Translations under genes and position numbers: made by a program
Shown here: positions 23,916 to 35,140 of the stretch, piece by piece
How positions within the stretch are numbered: the first letter of the stretch is position 1
How the letters are laid out: each line of letters begins with the position of its first letter
Origin: Selaginella tamariscina
Taxonomy: Eukaryota > Streptophyta > Lycopodiopsida > Selaginellales > Selaginellaceae
Direction of reading: 5' to 3'
DNA: 64,000 nucleotides
Assembly: GCA_003024785.1 (NCBI GenBank)
Contig: PUQB01000795.1
Location: 32,908-96,907 of the forward strand
The notes under the pieces: generated by a model
Told to the model about the DNA's origin: nothing
The model's database searches: none
Seen by the model: the letters and a program-made list of their open reading frames with translations, nothing else

Positions 23916-24393
23916 AAACGTATGAAGAAAGTTGGGGAGGAAATCACGGTGTAGTTGATTGTCATGGTGTATAACTGAAGCAGATCTCAGTAACCTTTAT
24001 TGCTGTTGTTAAGGAGACATTCCTTTTACATCCACTTACACCTTGTTGGTGCCCGCACGCATCAATCGGAATGTGTCGTCAATCCAAAGTATACATCCCT
24101 CCCTCTCGCTCCCACACACAAGGACCAGCTTGTGTTGTTATGCAACTACGTGGGAGTCACCCGGTGTGTTTAATCCCGGTGAGAAACTCGTTGATACCAT
24201 TTGGAGAATGTGCCGTGGTATGTTCTTGGGTTAAGAATGGTTGAGATACCGCTGGCCCATCTTGTGCATGCATTTGAGTGGAGAGGTAGAAGAGGAAATG
24301 CTTAGCATGGAAGAAGTGTCTGGAATCACTCTGAGTAGGAAATTCGCTTTCAAAGCATTGCTACACCAATTGAATTCTATTGAAGCTTGTTTA
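23916..24393 (+). pseudogene. Cytochrome P450 3' remnant (K-helix to C-terminus)
   Basis: The piece preserves the K-helix region (VVKETFL-like, about 24007), the PERF-type segment after a short (TC/CA) intron, part of the heme loop, and the C-terminal text (GITLSRKF-like). The heme loop is shortened: ATTTGGAGAATGTGCCGTGG has lost the bases for G-S-G-R. Many indels are present. It ends where the copia 5' LTR begins. Confidence 0.7.
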
Positions 24394-24558
24394 TGTTGAG
24401 CTGAAATCAAGGAGATGATGGCCTCAATCTTTGGCTGCTTTCAAGGCTTAATAGTCATTAAGATATTTCAGAATAGAGTTGTATATATTATGTGTGAACT
24501 AATAGGCAAGAGCAGTTGTTTCCTTTCTTTTCTGATTGAAAGATCATTCATTCGTTCA
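24394..24558 (+). repeat. Copia 5' LTR
   Basis: A 165-bp repeat begins TGTTGAGCTGAAATCAAGG. It shares its text with 28472-28617, including GTGAACTAATAGGCAAGAGC. It ends CA directly before the primer-binding-site-like stretch. Confidence 0.75.
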
Positions 24559-25651
24559 TGTATCAAAGCAGGGTCAAAAAGATGGAGATGCTGCTACCGT
24601 TACATTCTTCAACGGCCATTCCATTACCATTTATGGTTCTAGAAATTTCTTAAGATGGAGACGCCGGATGAAGCTCATCCTCAAAGGCAAGGGAGTGTGG
24701 GGCATGGTCAATGGAGACGAGCTCAAACTAGGAGCTGATGCTGGATACAAAAAATTGGACACCTGGAGTCGGCGAGAGATAAAGGCATGGCAACAATTGG
24801 ATAGCTATGATGGAGAGTGTGTTGGATGATCTCAATCTCGAGGACAACTACACCAGCAAAGATCTATGGAGAAGCTCTGCGACAAGCACAAGTTGCAAAC
24901 TCATGTGCAGATTGGACACCTCTACACATAGATGGTCAATTATGTGGTGGTCTGAATTTAATAACTTTGACCAGTTTGGGACAAAATGAAAAACACATAC
25001 AGGCAGATTGAGGAGTATGACAAAGACAACAAGCTTCCTCCTTCCCTCCAAAATTACTTCTTTCTTCAATCTAATTTTTTCATTCCCCTCGAAAACTTGA
25101 TGCAAGTTGAGAAGCTTCACTTACTAGATGTAATACTTCCGTCAAGGAGGAGATAATCATGCGGAAGGATGTGGGAATTGGCAGTTCAAATTCTGATCAA
25201 GCCTTGTTTGCAGGAACTTCTAAAGTAAATTAGAAAGAAGAAAAAGAACAAGGTAAAATCAAAAGGAGATTCAAGCTAAAGGAGACTAGGAAGGATAAGA
25301 AAAAAGAATAATTGGGTTACTGTAACAAAGCTAACCATGATGACAGATTGAAGATAAACATCTTCAAAAGCAATTGGAGGAAATCAAGTTTGGGAAGCCA
25401 TCAACTTAACTATGAACGCCTATTAGGAGGCTTGGTTATTGAGATCAAAACCGAAACTTGCAACAACACAATGGTAAAAGGCTCTTTTGTGATAGTACTA
25501 CTCACTTGACTTGGCATAAGGATCATTATGTTAAGTATTATGACTGTCTTGGCCAACATGCAATTCAATTGGGAGACAATAGTGAATATCACGTGCATAG
25601 AATCGATGAAATCAACATTCACACATTTGAAGGGGATCTCACACTCGCTGG

Positions 25652-27338
25652 GTAATGTTATAGTTTTTACTATGACTCGACCTTACTTTGGAGATTGATT
25701 GTTGTTACCTACTATAATATGTTGATGGACCTTAGATGTAATGAGAAACAGTCCCACTTAGTGCACTTAGGTGTTTAGGGGTAATCGGCCAGTTATCCTT
25801 AGATATCGCGAGAAACTCTAAATGAAGGTAGCACTTACCTTCTAAAAAACCCACCCCAATTTTGACTTTCCAGTTAAATTGATTAGTTAAGACATATGAG
25901 TTTGGCGTATTAAGTAGGGTTAAGAACACCCGTAGGATTGACCTAACCCTAGGGTTGCCCTAACCCCCACCCGCTTGGGTAGGTTTTTAAGGTTAGGAGG
26001 TAGGCTAAGTTAAACACTCATCTCGACTAAATAAGGGGCTGACTAATTTCGTGCCAGCCTACTTACACATTTAGGAAAAAAGGGGGCTCTATCACATAAA
26101 TAAAATAAAGTATATAGTAGGAGACCTCATGGGTTCATGACTGAGTTCGTTGCTCTTTTGCCGATGCAAGCTTTATCTTGTGTCGTTAAGTTACAACCTT
26201 ATGTTATGTCATCTTAACTTTCAGATAATAGGGGTACGTCCCACCTTCAAGGTAGCTCACCCTTAATATTGATAAATTCATGCTTGGAAGGTCTTGTAGA
26301 GAATGCACGTTTCAAGAGGCAAAGGTTGAGCTTGTCTTTATTTTCCTCTTCCACGTCAGTTAGGTGTAGCACTCATGCCCAAGCAAGGCACATTCATGTC
26401 CTTATCCAACTGTGGGCATGGATTTTGTTTGACAGATTCACGTTACTCAATTCTTAAGGTTCATTGAGGGGTTTTAGAATTGGCATTTAAGAGCCACATT
26501 TATGGCACTTGTTGCAACTCTTGAATCTAAGGGACTATGGCATGATAACTTACATCATGGAAGGTAGTGTCACATGAAGATGTGATACTGGGCTAAATGT
26601 CACACGATACAACGCCCAAAGCACACCCTTTTGAGTTGTGTCATGAGTTTGTTGCCAAAGGGTTGGATACTTTAGTAAATGCTTATGCTCGCATTAGGGT
26701 GCTAAGCCTTGGGCATCCACTAAATGGAGGTTAAGTTTCGTAACTAGGTGTGCTTTGGCACACTTGACTAAGGAGTGTTCTCTTTGGAATCCCAGGGTTA
26801 AACAACCTAAGCTTGTTAGTAGGACCTTTTCATGAGCACTCACAAAGTCATGTACTTAAGGTTATCCAAGCCTAACCTTAGGGAGTTTACTTAGCAAAAC
26901 ACTCGTGTCCTCACTAAGTATTAGCCTTAGGTTTAGGGTATGACTTAACCACTCAAACCCTAGTCGTGGTTTAGGGTACCCCTTGTTGCCCTAAAAGGGT
27001 TTTATTCCCGGATGAGGGTGATTTCTCAAGAAATAAGTGACGATGCCTTAACTCTGTCATAAGGGTATGTGTGAGACACATTTCCTTTGTGGGTTAGCAT
27101 GAGCTTATCTCTACTGGGAGGATCCTAAAGTTTATACTTGGAATATCCTCTAGGGTTTGGGATGGTCATTTTAGAGGACTTAGGGTAGACTCTAAGTCTT
27201 CTGTTTAACTAGGCATCTGAGTCAGACTCTTGGGTCATCTTGGAAGATTTAACGTTGCTCACACATGGTGATGACACCGGATGGTCACTAGGCAGCCACG
27301 TGTTGGCCTTTTAGGTTAAAACTTTGACATGTAATGTT
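25652..27338. mobile_element. 1.67 kb non-coding insertion with 8-bp target duplication, nested in the copia
   Basis: GTAATGTT occurs at 25652-25659 and 27331-27338. Between them 1671 bp interrupt the copia frame, between the gag-pol segment ending FEGDLTLAG and the segment LHKDLLSI. The insert has no convincing ORF and contains many TTAGGGT/ACCCTAA-like strings. Part of it (about 26030-26240) matches 49920-50110 in reverse. An 8-bp duplication fits a hAT-type non-autonomous element, but I see no clean terminal inverted repeat. Confidence 0.6.
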
Positions 27339-28471
27339 TGCTCCTTCTTTACACAAAGATTTACTTTCTATTGTTAAAATAATTAATATGGGTAATACAA
27401 TCGTTTTTAAAGATACAACTTGTATTATTCAAAGAAAGTATTCTAACAACGTGGTTACCATAGCACCTAGGGAAGGAAATTTGTACTATCTTAAGGACAA
27501 GGTGTTAACCAGTTCCTTAATTCTTGTTTCAGTCGGCAAAGTAGTTGTGACCTTTGGCACAAGCAACTAGGTCATTACTCAATTTCAGGATTGGAAGTTG
27601 AGACCAATGGTAAATGGTTTGAATGTATCTAACAGTTTAACTCTTTCAACATGAGGCATGTGCTCTTGGCAAGCATCATCGTCAACCATTCAAAACAATC
27701 GAGAGTAGGGCACATGAACTGTTGCAGCTGGTCCATAGTGACGCATGTGGCCCAATCCGTTTCCATCTTTTAACAAGGCTAAGTATTTCCTGCTAATCCA
27801 AGTAAAAGCACTGGGACATGGCTAAATCGGTGATGCATTATGTAAAGGAGACGCTTGGTTATGGGTGTTATACCAACCTAGTGAGATGTTCATGTTAATT
27901 GCCTACAGCGACAATAGCCTGGCAGATGACTGTGACAATTACAAGTCCACTACAGGATTTTGTTTCCAACTTGGAAGCAGTCAGTCTGGTTCTATGGAAC
28001 AACAAGAAGCAAGTTCACGTTGCTCTCTCTTCTATAGAGCAGAATACCTTACTACCTCTACTGCTTCACAAGAAATTCTTTGGTTTTAAGATTTCCTTGG
28101 GAGCTCTTGGCCATGAAATATCACCAATCAAGCTTCATGTTGACAACAAAGGAGCTATCGATTGGTGTAACAATGAGGTAACACACTGAAAGTCTCGACA
28201 TGTTGCCAAGCATTATCAACTATGTTTGAGATTTGGTAAAAGCAGGATTGTTAAAAGTTGAACACATTTATTCACGTCATCAACTTGCTGACATTTTCAT
28301 GAAGCCCCTGGCCAAAGTATTATTTACTGAGCATTGGTCAGCAATTGGAGTCATGACAAGACCTTGACTGAGGAGGTAAAGCAATTGGAGTCATGGCAAA
28401 CCTTGACTGAGGAGGCTAAGTGCAGATGCAAAGCAGCTGCAGCAGCAATCATCACCCTTGTTTAAGAAGAG

Positions 28472-28617
28472 TGTTGAACTGAAATCAAGGAGATCTCCGA
28501 CAGCTTCTCTGCCGCTTTCAAGACTTAACAATTGCCGAGATATTTTCAACATGGAGTTGTATATATGCTATGCGTGAACTAATAGGCAAGAGCAGTTATT
28601 TCGTTTCTTTTCTGATT
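28472..28617 (+). repeat. Copia 3' LTR, truncated
   Basis: It matches the first ~145 bp of the 5' LTR and then passes into P450 3'-flank DNA (CTAGAAAGCCCATATATA). The last ~20 bp of the LTR appear lost. Confidence 0.7.
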
Positions 28618-29255
28618 ATGCTTTCATAATATACTAGAAAGCCCATATATACGAGCACGCATATATATATCTGTGTGTGTGTAAATGTGTATGTGTGCGT
28701 GTCTATCAGTGTCTATCTTACAGGTGATCTTTTGTCCGCTCCAGATATTATTTAGATTCCGATTTAAAGTTATTATTATTTAGACTTGTCAATTCTAACT
28801 TCATTAGGAAAAACCATTTTATGTTAATACTGTCATTTTTAAAAATATTCATTTTTAAGTTGAAAAAAATGTCATCACGTGTTCCCTTCCCAGATTACAG
28901 AAAAGTACAGTTGTGTATGTTTTTCATCCACACACACATATACAGATTGAAATTATTAATTATACATTGTGTAATTAATATTGTACAAACGTATATTATA
29001 TATTCAAAGTATTAATCATACATATTATGTTCCTTATGTTATCTCTCGTCACTTTGAATAGAGCTGAGCTTCTATTTAGTGGCCATTTTACACGTGATTT
29101 ATAATGTACATATATCATTTAAAAGGGAGACAGTAGCCGCCTACCAAATGTACATGTATGATTGAACGCGTAATCATTTGTAAAAAGGAGATATTGATAA
29201 ACAGAAACATATAGATAAGAGAGATAGAGAGATGTATTCTGTATGTAAGTATAAT
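28618..29255 (+). other. P450 3' flank joined to the next P450 5' flank
   Basis: The 5' part matches the 3' flank of other copies (GATCTTTTGTCCGCTCCAG). The part from about 29060 is the upstream region of the following P450, with GTAGCCGCCTACC also present at 23.08 kb in reverse. There is no separate gene. Confidence 0.5.
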
Positions 29256-31720
29256 ATGGAAGCCATAGTTATAGCAATATTAATTCTTTCTTTGATTACA
29301 ATATGGTTTCTCATAGCAAAACAAGGCAGTCGATATCCACCTGGTCCGCCGGGTTTCCAATCATGGGAAACTTGCTCATGTTAGGGGCTTTACCTTATCA
29401 AACCTTCTTCAATCTATCAAAAGAAATATGGTCCAATTATGATGGTTAAACTCGGTTTAGTTCCTACCGTTGTGGTTTCTTCGGCTGAAGTTGCGAGGGA
29501 GATCCTTTCCATGCACGATCTTGTGTTTGCATCCAGGTACTCTATAAGATATTGACATAATTATTTCGAACTTTAATTTCATGTTGGATATATAAAATAC
29601 TAATAAAGGACACCTCAATGGCTACAATTGAATTTTCTTTATTTAATTTTAATTAAAAAGAAAATTAATAAATCCATGATAGTTTAATAAATTAGGGCCA
29701 AAAACATGTATTAATTAGCCAAAAATATATATTATATATACTTATATATATAAATATTATCATTTAATAATAAATACTTTTTAGATTATAAGTAGTAGAG
29801 AAGTCACACTTAGTCACTATATGTAAAGAGGAACTAATATCATATATCTATATAATGTATTTTTTTTAATGATAATTATATCAAAGTAATTAATAACGTT
29901 AATAGTTAATTATAAATACTAAAACTTGATACATATTTATATTTCTAAAATTCACGTGCATACACATCTATCAAGAAATATTAGTTTATATAGTTTATTT
30001 CTCATAAGTAATCCTTTAATATTTTAATACTGAAATTAATTCAGTTGACAATAAATTTATTTAAACATAGTTTGTTTTACTAGATTAAAAGGTGAAATAA
30101 GAAAACAATATAAATTGTTACACTGAGGGCATTTCTGATTACATAGTTAAGGTTAAAAGAGAAAGACTTTTATATGTAATTTAAATTAGAAGTCCCCTTA
30201 TTATCCATATTGAAATTTTATATAAACATTTAGTAATTAGTTAATTTTTTAATTTAAATAGTGTTAAAAGTCAAGTCTTTTGGTATACCAGTAGAAGATT
30301 TTATGTTGATTATAATAGTTTTAATGTAAAAACAAGTGATTCTTGTTATATAAATATCATGGCATAAACATGTATGTTCTTTTAGGCCAAGCACACAGGC
30401 GCAAGGCTCATGTTTTATAATGCAAGGAATATGGGATGGTCAGTGTACGGACCACACTGGAAGATGATGAAGAAGATATGTACGGTAGAGCTATTTACAA
30501 TACGAAGGATAGAGGAATCACAAAGCATAAGGTAGAGGAGATATCCAGCTTCCTTAACTCCATAGTTAAGGAGGGTCAAAATGAAGTTGATATTCATACC
30601 AGGTTAAAAATGCTTAACACTAATGTGATTAGCATGATGGCATTTCATAAGAAGTTAATCGGTGGGTCATCTTTTGAGGGTTTCTTGGACAATTTGCATA
30701 AAATCCTCGACTTAATGGGGACATTTATTATAGGGGACTATGTTTCTTTCTTGTGGTGGCTGGATTTAACAGGTCCTATTAGCAGAATGAAGTTTTTACA
30801 TAAGAAATTCGATCACACTTGCAGAGGATTGTCGACCAACACAAGGTGTCCACAAATACCAAGAAAATTGACGTAAAGGATGTTGTCGATGTGCTCTCTC
30901 TCAAGGGTAGATGATATGACATCAAAGCTATGATCCTCGTAAGTTACCATTTGTGTCGTAGTTAAGGGTAAAGGGAAGGTCTAGGGTTTAGGAGTCTCTA
31001 TGTACCCCCATTTACTCTTTTCTACGCAGGATTTCTTGTTAGGAGGGTCCCACATCCTCAATAACAACGGAATGGGCAATCTCTGAACTCATAAGAAATC
31101 CTAAGTATATGGGGAATGTCCGTGAGGAAATCGATGGTGTAGTTGGTTCTGATCGAATGGTAACTGAAGCAGATCTCAGTAAACTTCACTACCTTCGTGC
31201 TGTTGTTAAGGAGACATTCCGTTTACATCCACCTGCACCTTTGTTGATGCACGCATCAACTCAAGAATGTGTGGTCAGTGGTTATAAGATACCCAAAGAA
31301 GCAACCGTCTTTATTAACGTTTGGGCAATTGGAAGAGATCCAAAGTATACATCCCTCCCTTCCTCTCTCTCTTTCTCTCTCACTCACATACACACACACA
31401 CGGACTAACTATGTGTTTGTTATGCAAGTACGTGGGAGTCACCGGAGGTGTTTAATCCCGATAGGTTTTGTGAGAAACCCATTGATGTTAAGGGGAAAGA
31501 TTACGAACTGATACCATTTGGGTCAGGCCGGAGAATGTGCCCTGGTATGTCACTTGGGTTAAGAATGGTTGAGATAACGCTGGCCCATCTTGTGCATGCA
31601 TTTGAGTGGAGGTAGAAGAGGAAATGCTTAGCATGGGAAGAAGTGTCTGGAATCACTCTGAGTAGGAAATTCCCTTTGAAGGCATTTGCTACACCAAGAT
31701 TACCACTTGAACTGTATTAA
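29256..31720 (+). pseudogene. Cytochrome P450, A-type (CYP71 clan), near full length, frame-broken
   Basis: The exons are about 29256-29536, 30386-30938, 31030-31344 and 31429-31720, with GT-AG introns; the third intron is only 84 nt. The start reads MEAIVIAILILSLITIWFL (ER anchor), then PPGPPG, KYG-type helix text and FAS at the splice. Exon 3 has [10 protein letters not shown]; exon 4 has [12 protein letters not shown], the heme loop [10 protein letters not shown] (31514-31546) and the end LPLELY. One-base losses occur at about 29357, 30534, 30807 and 31611, with a compensating gain nearby. The I-helix is damaged: GGSHIL replaces the GGSDTS seen at 41.8 kb, removing the conserved Asp-Thr pair. 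With those slips corrected it would be the most complete plus-strand copy. Confidence 0.72.
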
Positions 31721-32540
31721 AGTTTGTTTACATGCTTTAGTAATATAATGAAAGCCCATATATATGAGCGAACTTGTGCATAAACGTGTATGTGTGTTGT
31801 GTCAGGCTTTTCTTACGGTTGATCTTTTGTTTCACGCCAGATATTATTTAATAAGTTGATAATGTTTATAGGAACTGACTGGTTTACAGGTACTTAGATG
31901 TATAATAGTATACATGACAATGCTTTAAAAAGTCGGTGAGAGAGTTTTTAATTTGACAATGCACGTCATACGACAGTACAAAGCAAAATTATTAGTGTTT
32001 AACTAGAAAAATAATTAAAAAATCAGTAATTACTAGGCATGTCAACTGTTAACTGTCAACAATATGGTAACAGTCAACAACGATGACATGATTGAGAAAG
32101 ACAGTTAAAATTAAATATAGCTTAGTCATTAGTATGATTGTAAAAAAGAAGATGGAGATTGAGATTAAGAATCTTCCTATTAAGAACCTGTCGAAAAGGA
32201 TCGATTAATCGTAATGTATAACATTCAATTAAGTGTTAAGCTATGTTTATATTCATTGTGGTTGAGTATATTAAAGGACGTTAAAGACAAAAACATGCAT
32301 GATAAGTATTTTCAATTAATTGTTCTCGATAACTTCAAAATGTAATGAAATCTTATTAAATAATATAAAGTTTCCGGATTGATAAACTCGACGATGGATC
32401 GAAACTTAGCTCCGGCAGCTAGATAAAATAGCTTGTTTAGCATAACTATGTTGATGCTGAGTGTGGATAATTTGCTCAATTTTACTTTGTTAAAAATATC
32501 GTCTTAAACAAGTGAAAGGGTGGAATAATATGAATTTGAG
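31721..32540. other. P450 3' flank and intergenic DNA
   Basis: The first ~150 bp are the family 3'-flank block. The remainder is AT-rich with no gene. TCAACTGTTAACTGTCAACA-type repeats lie near 32040-32075. Confidence 0.5.
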
Positions 32541-32690
32541 TTTGTTAAGAAAACTGATGCAAAGGATGTCGTCAATGTGCTCCTCTCTCAGGGCATAAAT
32601 CAGTGACATCAAAGCTATGATCCTGGTAAGTTACCATTTGTTTTTTGTGTTGTGGTTAAAGGTAAAGGTAAGGTTTAGGGTTTGGGAGTC
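32541..32690 (+). pseudogene. Cytochrome P450 remnant (end of exon 2 and start of intron 2)
   Basis: AAAACTGATGCAAAGGATGT... to ATCCTG/GTAAGT matches the end of exon 2 (KKIDAKDVVDVLLSQG...IKAMIL) and the donor of full-length copies, followed by the intron text with GGTTTAGGGTTTGGGAG. Nothing else of the gene is present. Confidence 0.65.
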
Positions 32691-32699
32691 ACTACCTAA

Positions 32700-33075
32700 T
32701 AAATATTATAAATAACTTGAATTATTTTTTGAGTAAAAAATTATTAGACTACGAAATTTCAAATATAATAATTAAACAATATTCAACTACTTTCGACCAG
32801 GTTATTTTTCATTAGATATTAATTCGAGTCCAATTGGATGTGTGTGAGCGCGTGTGTAGTAACTAACACTCTCAGATAATCTAATCCGTGATATTAAATT
32901 AGCACATACGCAGATAACACGCATTTTGCAAATTGAATCACGTGGTTTGTATTTTATAAACTATATAAAAATGATTAGTCATTAGTTGAACTCATACAAA
33001 CACATTAAGATTATGCAATGTCTGAATAGCACTTGGCAACCACGCAGAGCCATTCTACCAACCTTATCCTGTGTT
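32700..33075 (+). repeat. P450 distal 5' flank, uninterrupted counterpart of the transposon target
   Basis: It matches 14505-14835 joined to 22754-22830. Across the junction it reads CACATTAAGATTATGCAATG, without the 7.9 kb element. A third copy lies at 47.63-47.83 kb. These are the pre-insertion-site paralogs. Confidence 0.75.
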
Positions 33076-33389
33076 TAAAAATAATGAACATCCATGTGTG
33101 TGTCTCCTGTTTGATAAGATGAGAAACTGTACCGTCAGTTCAAGTTGTTGTGTATCTTGTTTGGCGTACGTGTGCTTCCATTTTTCGTTTAAGACGTGTT
33201 TGAAACGATGGTTTATCATTAAATTGAATTTAATTAGAATAAGGTTTCACTTGCGATCTTTATATAAAGCCAAAGGTATTCAACATGTGTATTTGTGAGG
33301 GCGTTCTTCTTATGTAGCTAAGCATTTAAAAATAAATTTATATATCTAATATGTCGCCCGTATAAATCGTATAATATAATATTTTATCA

Positions 33390-33631
33390 AGACTGCGCGT
33401 GGAAAGATCTCCCTTGCAACTTCAGCTGAAGAAACCACAATGGTTGGAACTAAACCGAGTAAAAACCATCATAATTGAACCGTAGTTATTCGATAGATTG
33501 AAGAAGGTTTGATGAGGTAAAGCTCCTAAGGTAAGCAAGTTTCCCACGATTGGAGGAAATCGACTGCCTTGTCTTACTATGAGAAACCATATTGTAATCG
33601 AAGAAGGAATTGCCATTGCTTTAACACTCAC
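33390..33631 (-). pseudogene. Cytochrome P450 exon 1 remnant
   Basis: The minus strand reads an anchor (ITIWFLIVRQGSRF), then IVGNLLTLGALPHQTFFNLS, then a frame slip before the VVSSAEVA segment (in the text TCGGTTTAGTTCCAACCATT). The PPGPPGLP hinge is deleted. The next exon is not adjacent. Confidence 0.7.
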
Positions 33632-33639
33632 TCACTCTC

Positions 33640-34084
33640 AACACACACACACTCTCTATATCTCTCTCTCACACACACACGCACAATATTTCTGTTCAAT
33701 AGTAGGCGCTTATTGTGACTTTCAATCGTACGTGTACATTTGGTAGGCTACTATATATGTACATTAGGAGGTGCTTATTGTTTACGACGCAACTTCATAC
33801 ATACACAGCACGATGGCATCTCTTAAGAAAGTTATTTGGTGGTCACCTTTTTGGTCATTCTCAGACTAGTTTCATGAAACCATGGGTCGACCAGTCTCTG
33901 GACGATTCAGATATGTCACACGTAAGCAAAATAATTGTATATATATATCAACCTTATGAAATGTACAACGTCTCACTCACTATAGATGATTCAGATATGT
34001 CATACGTAAGAAAAAAAATAATTGTATATATATCAACCTTATAAAATGTATATATATATATATATTATATATATATATATTCCT
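33640..34084 (-). repeat. P450 5' flank with a tandem duplication
   Basis: 33640-33850 matches the upstream block seen at 22.98-23.17 kb. At 33900-34050 a unit of about 85 bp (GATTCAGATATGTCACACGT to AACCTTATGAAATGTA) is repeated twice. An (AT)n tract follows at about 34048-34080. Confidence 0.5.
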
Positions 34085-35102
34085 GAAGTGCATCAATGAA
34101 CTATACATTTATTAAAGCAAGTTGTAAGTAATATCAGGAATATTCCTTATCTTGGCTGTTTTCTTAATCAGTCTCATTGTAAATTTCATATACATTGTAC
34201 ATTTTAAAAAACGATTGAATCATTGTTTAAATGCTAAGTCACCTTTTGGTGCATGCAAGATATGATGTATGCATGCATGGGATTAATATTGGTCATTATG
34301 ACATACATACTCGTGAATACATGCATACATCATGGCCCATTCTCTAATGTTCATTCTGTGAATTCACTTTATGCAATGTCATTTAGTTAATTTGATTCTT
34401 TGTTTATAGGTTTGAAATAGGCTTTTATAAAACTAGAAAAAGATGTCATGTGATAAATATTACATTTTTGTTATTTTTAAATTAATTATTTATGGTAAAT
34501 AAATTTGGGAAATAAGAAGGCATTTTGCATATTTACGGTAAGATTATATTATGATTTTTTTTATTTCATTGATAATATAGTTTGGCTGCACCAGAGGTTT
34601 TTGTCTCAATAGGATCTTTTCAATTATGTGAGTTGTCATAACTTACAATATGACATAATAGAAGATATTATAGATTAGTTAGGAACCAACCATGCGACTT
34701 TATACTATACTTTACATGGATTAGTATTTTCATATCCAATAGTGTTTTAGATATTGTAAAGTTGTTTTTACATTTGTTGTCATAAGTTAATTTTGCACTA
34801 GATTGGGATTTTATTATGACCACAAGCATGTTGTATAAAGCAGTACTTAGGGTGAGTTGTGCTGTTATTATTAGGTTTTAAGGATTGCCATAAAGATTTG
34901 AAAGAAAAAAGATTAAAAAAAGGAACTATTCTCAATGCTTAGCAATAATAGCACACATTGATAATATGTGTCATGTGTGCTGTTGACTATGAAGTATTTA
35001 ATGCATAAATTGATTACACAATGGATGCTCCATTGTGTAACATGTTATGCCCCATTGATAATTAATACATTTGTTTTTAGGTCATTGCAACTTGGCGATA
35101 TG

Positions 35103-35140
<38 letters not shown>

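Larger units (their letters stand above)
24394..28617 (+). mobile_element. Ty1/copia LTR retrotransposon, degraded, inserted in a P450 3' flank
   Basis: The 5' LTR is 24394-24558 (starts TGTTGAGCTG, ends TTCA). A primer-binding-site-like stretch follows at 24559-24572 (TGTATCAAAGCAGG, close to the tRNA-Met complement usual in copia). Remnants are in copia order: gag-like (NFLRWRRRMKLIL, about 24640), GAG-pre-integrase (LHKDLLSI, about 27350), an integrase-type segment (LVHSDACGPI-like, about 27730) and RNase H (YSDNSLADD, then HVDNKGAI, 27905-28160). A purine tract at 28464-28471 precedes the 3' LTR from 28472 (TGTTGAACTG), which looks truncated at its end. Much of pol, including most reverse transcriptase, is missing. 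The flanks join into the P450 3' flank seen uninterrupted at 31.72-31.76 kb. Confidence 0.8.

Noticed and set aside
25900-27010. Interstitial telomere
   Set aside because: ACCCTAA and TTAGGGT words are scattered and not in tandem register, so they belong to the inserted repeat.
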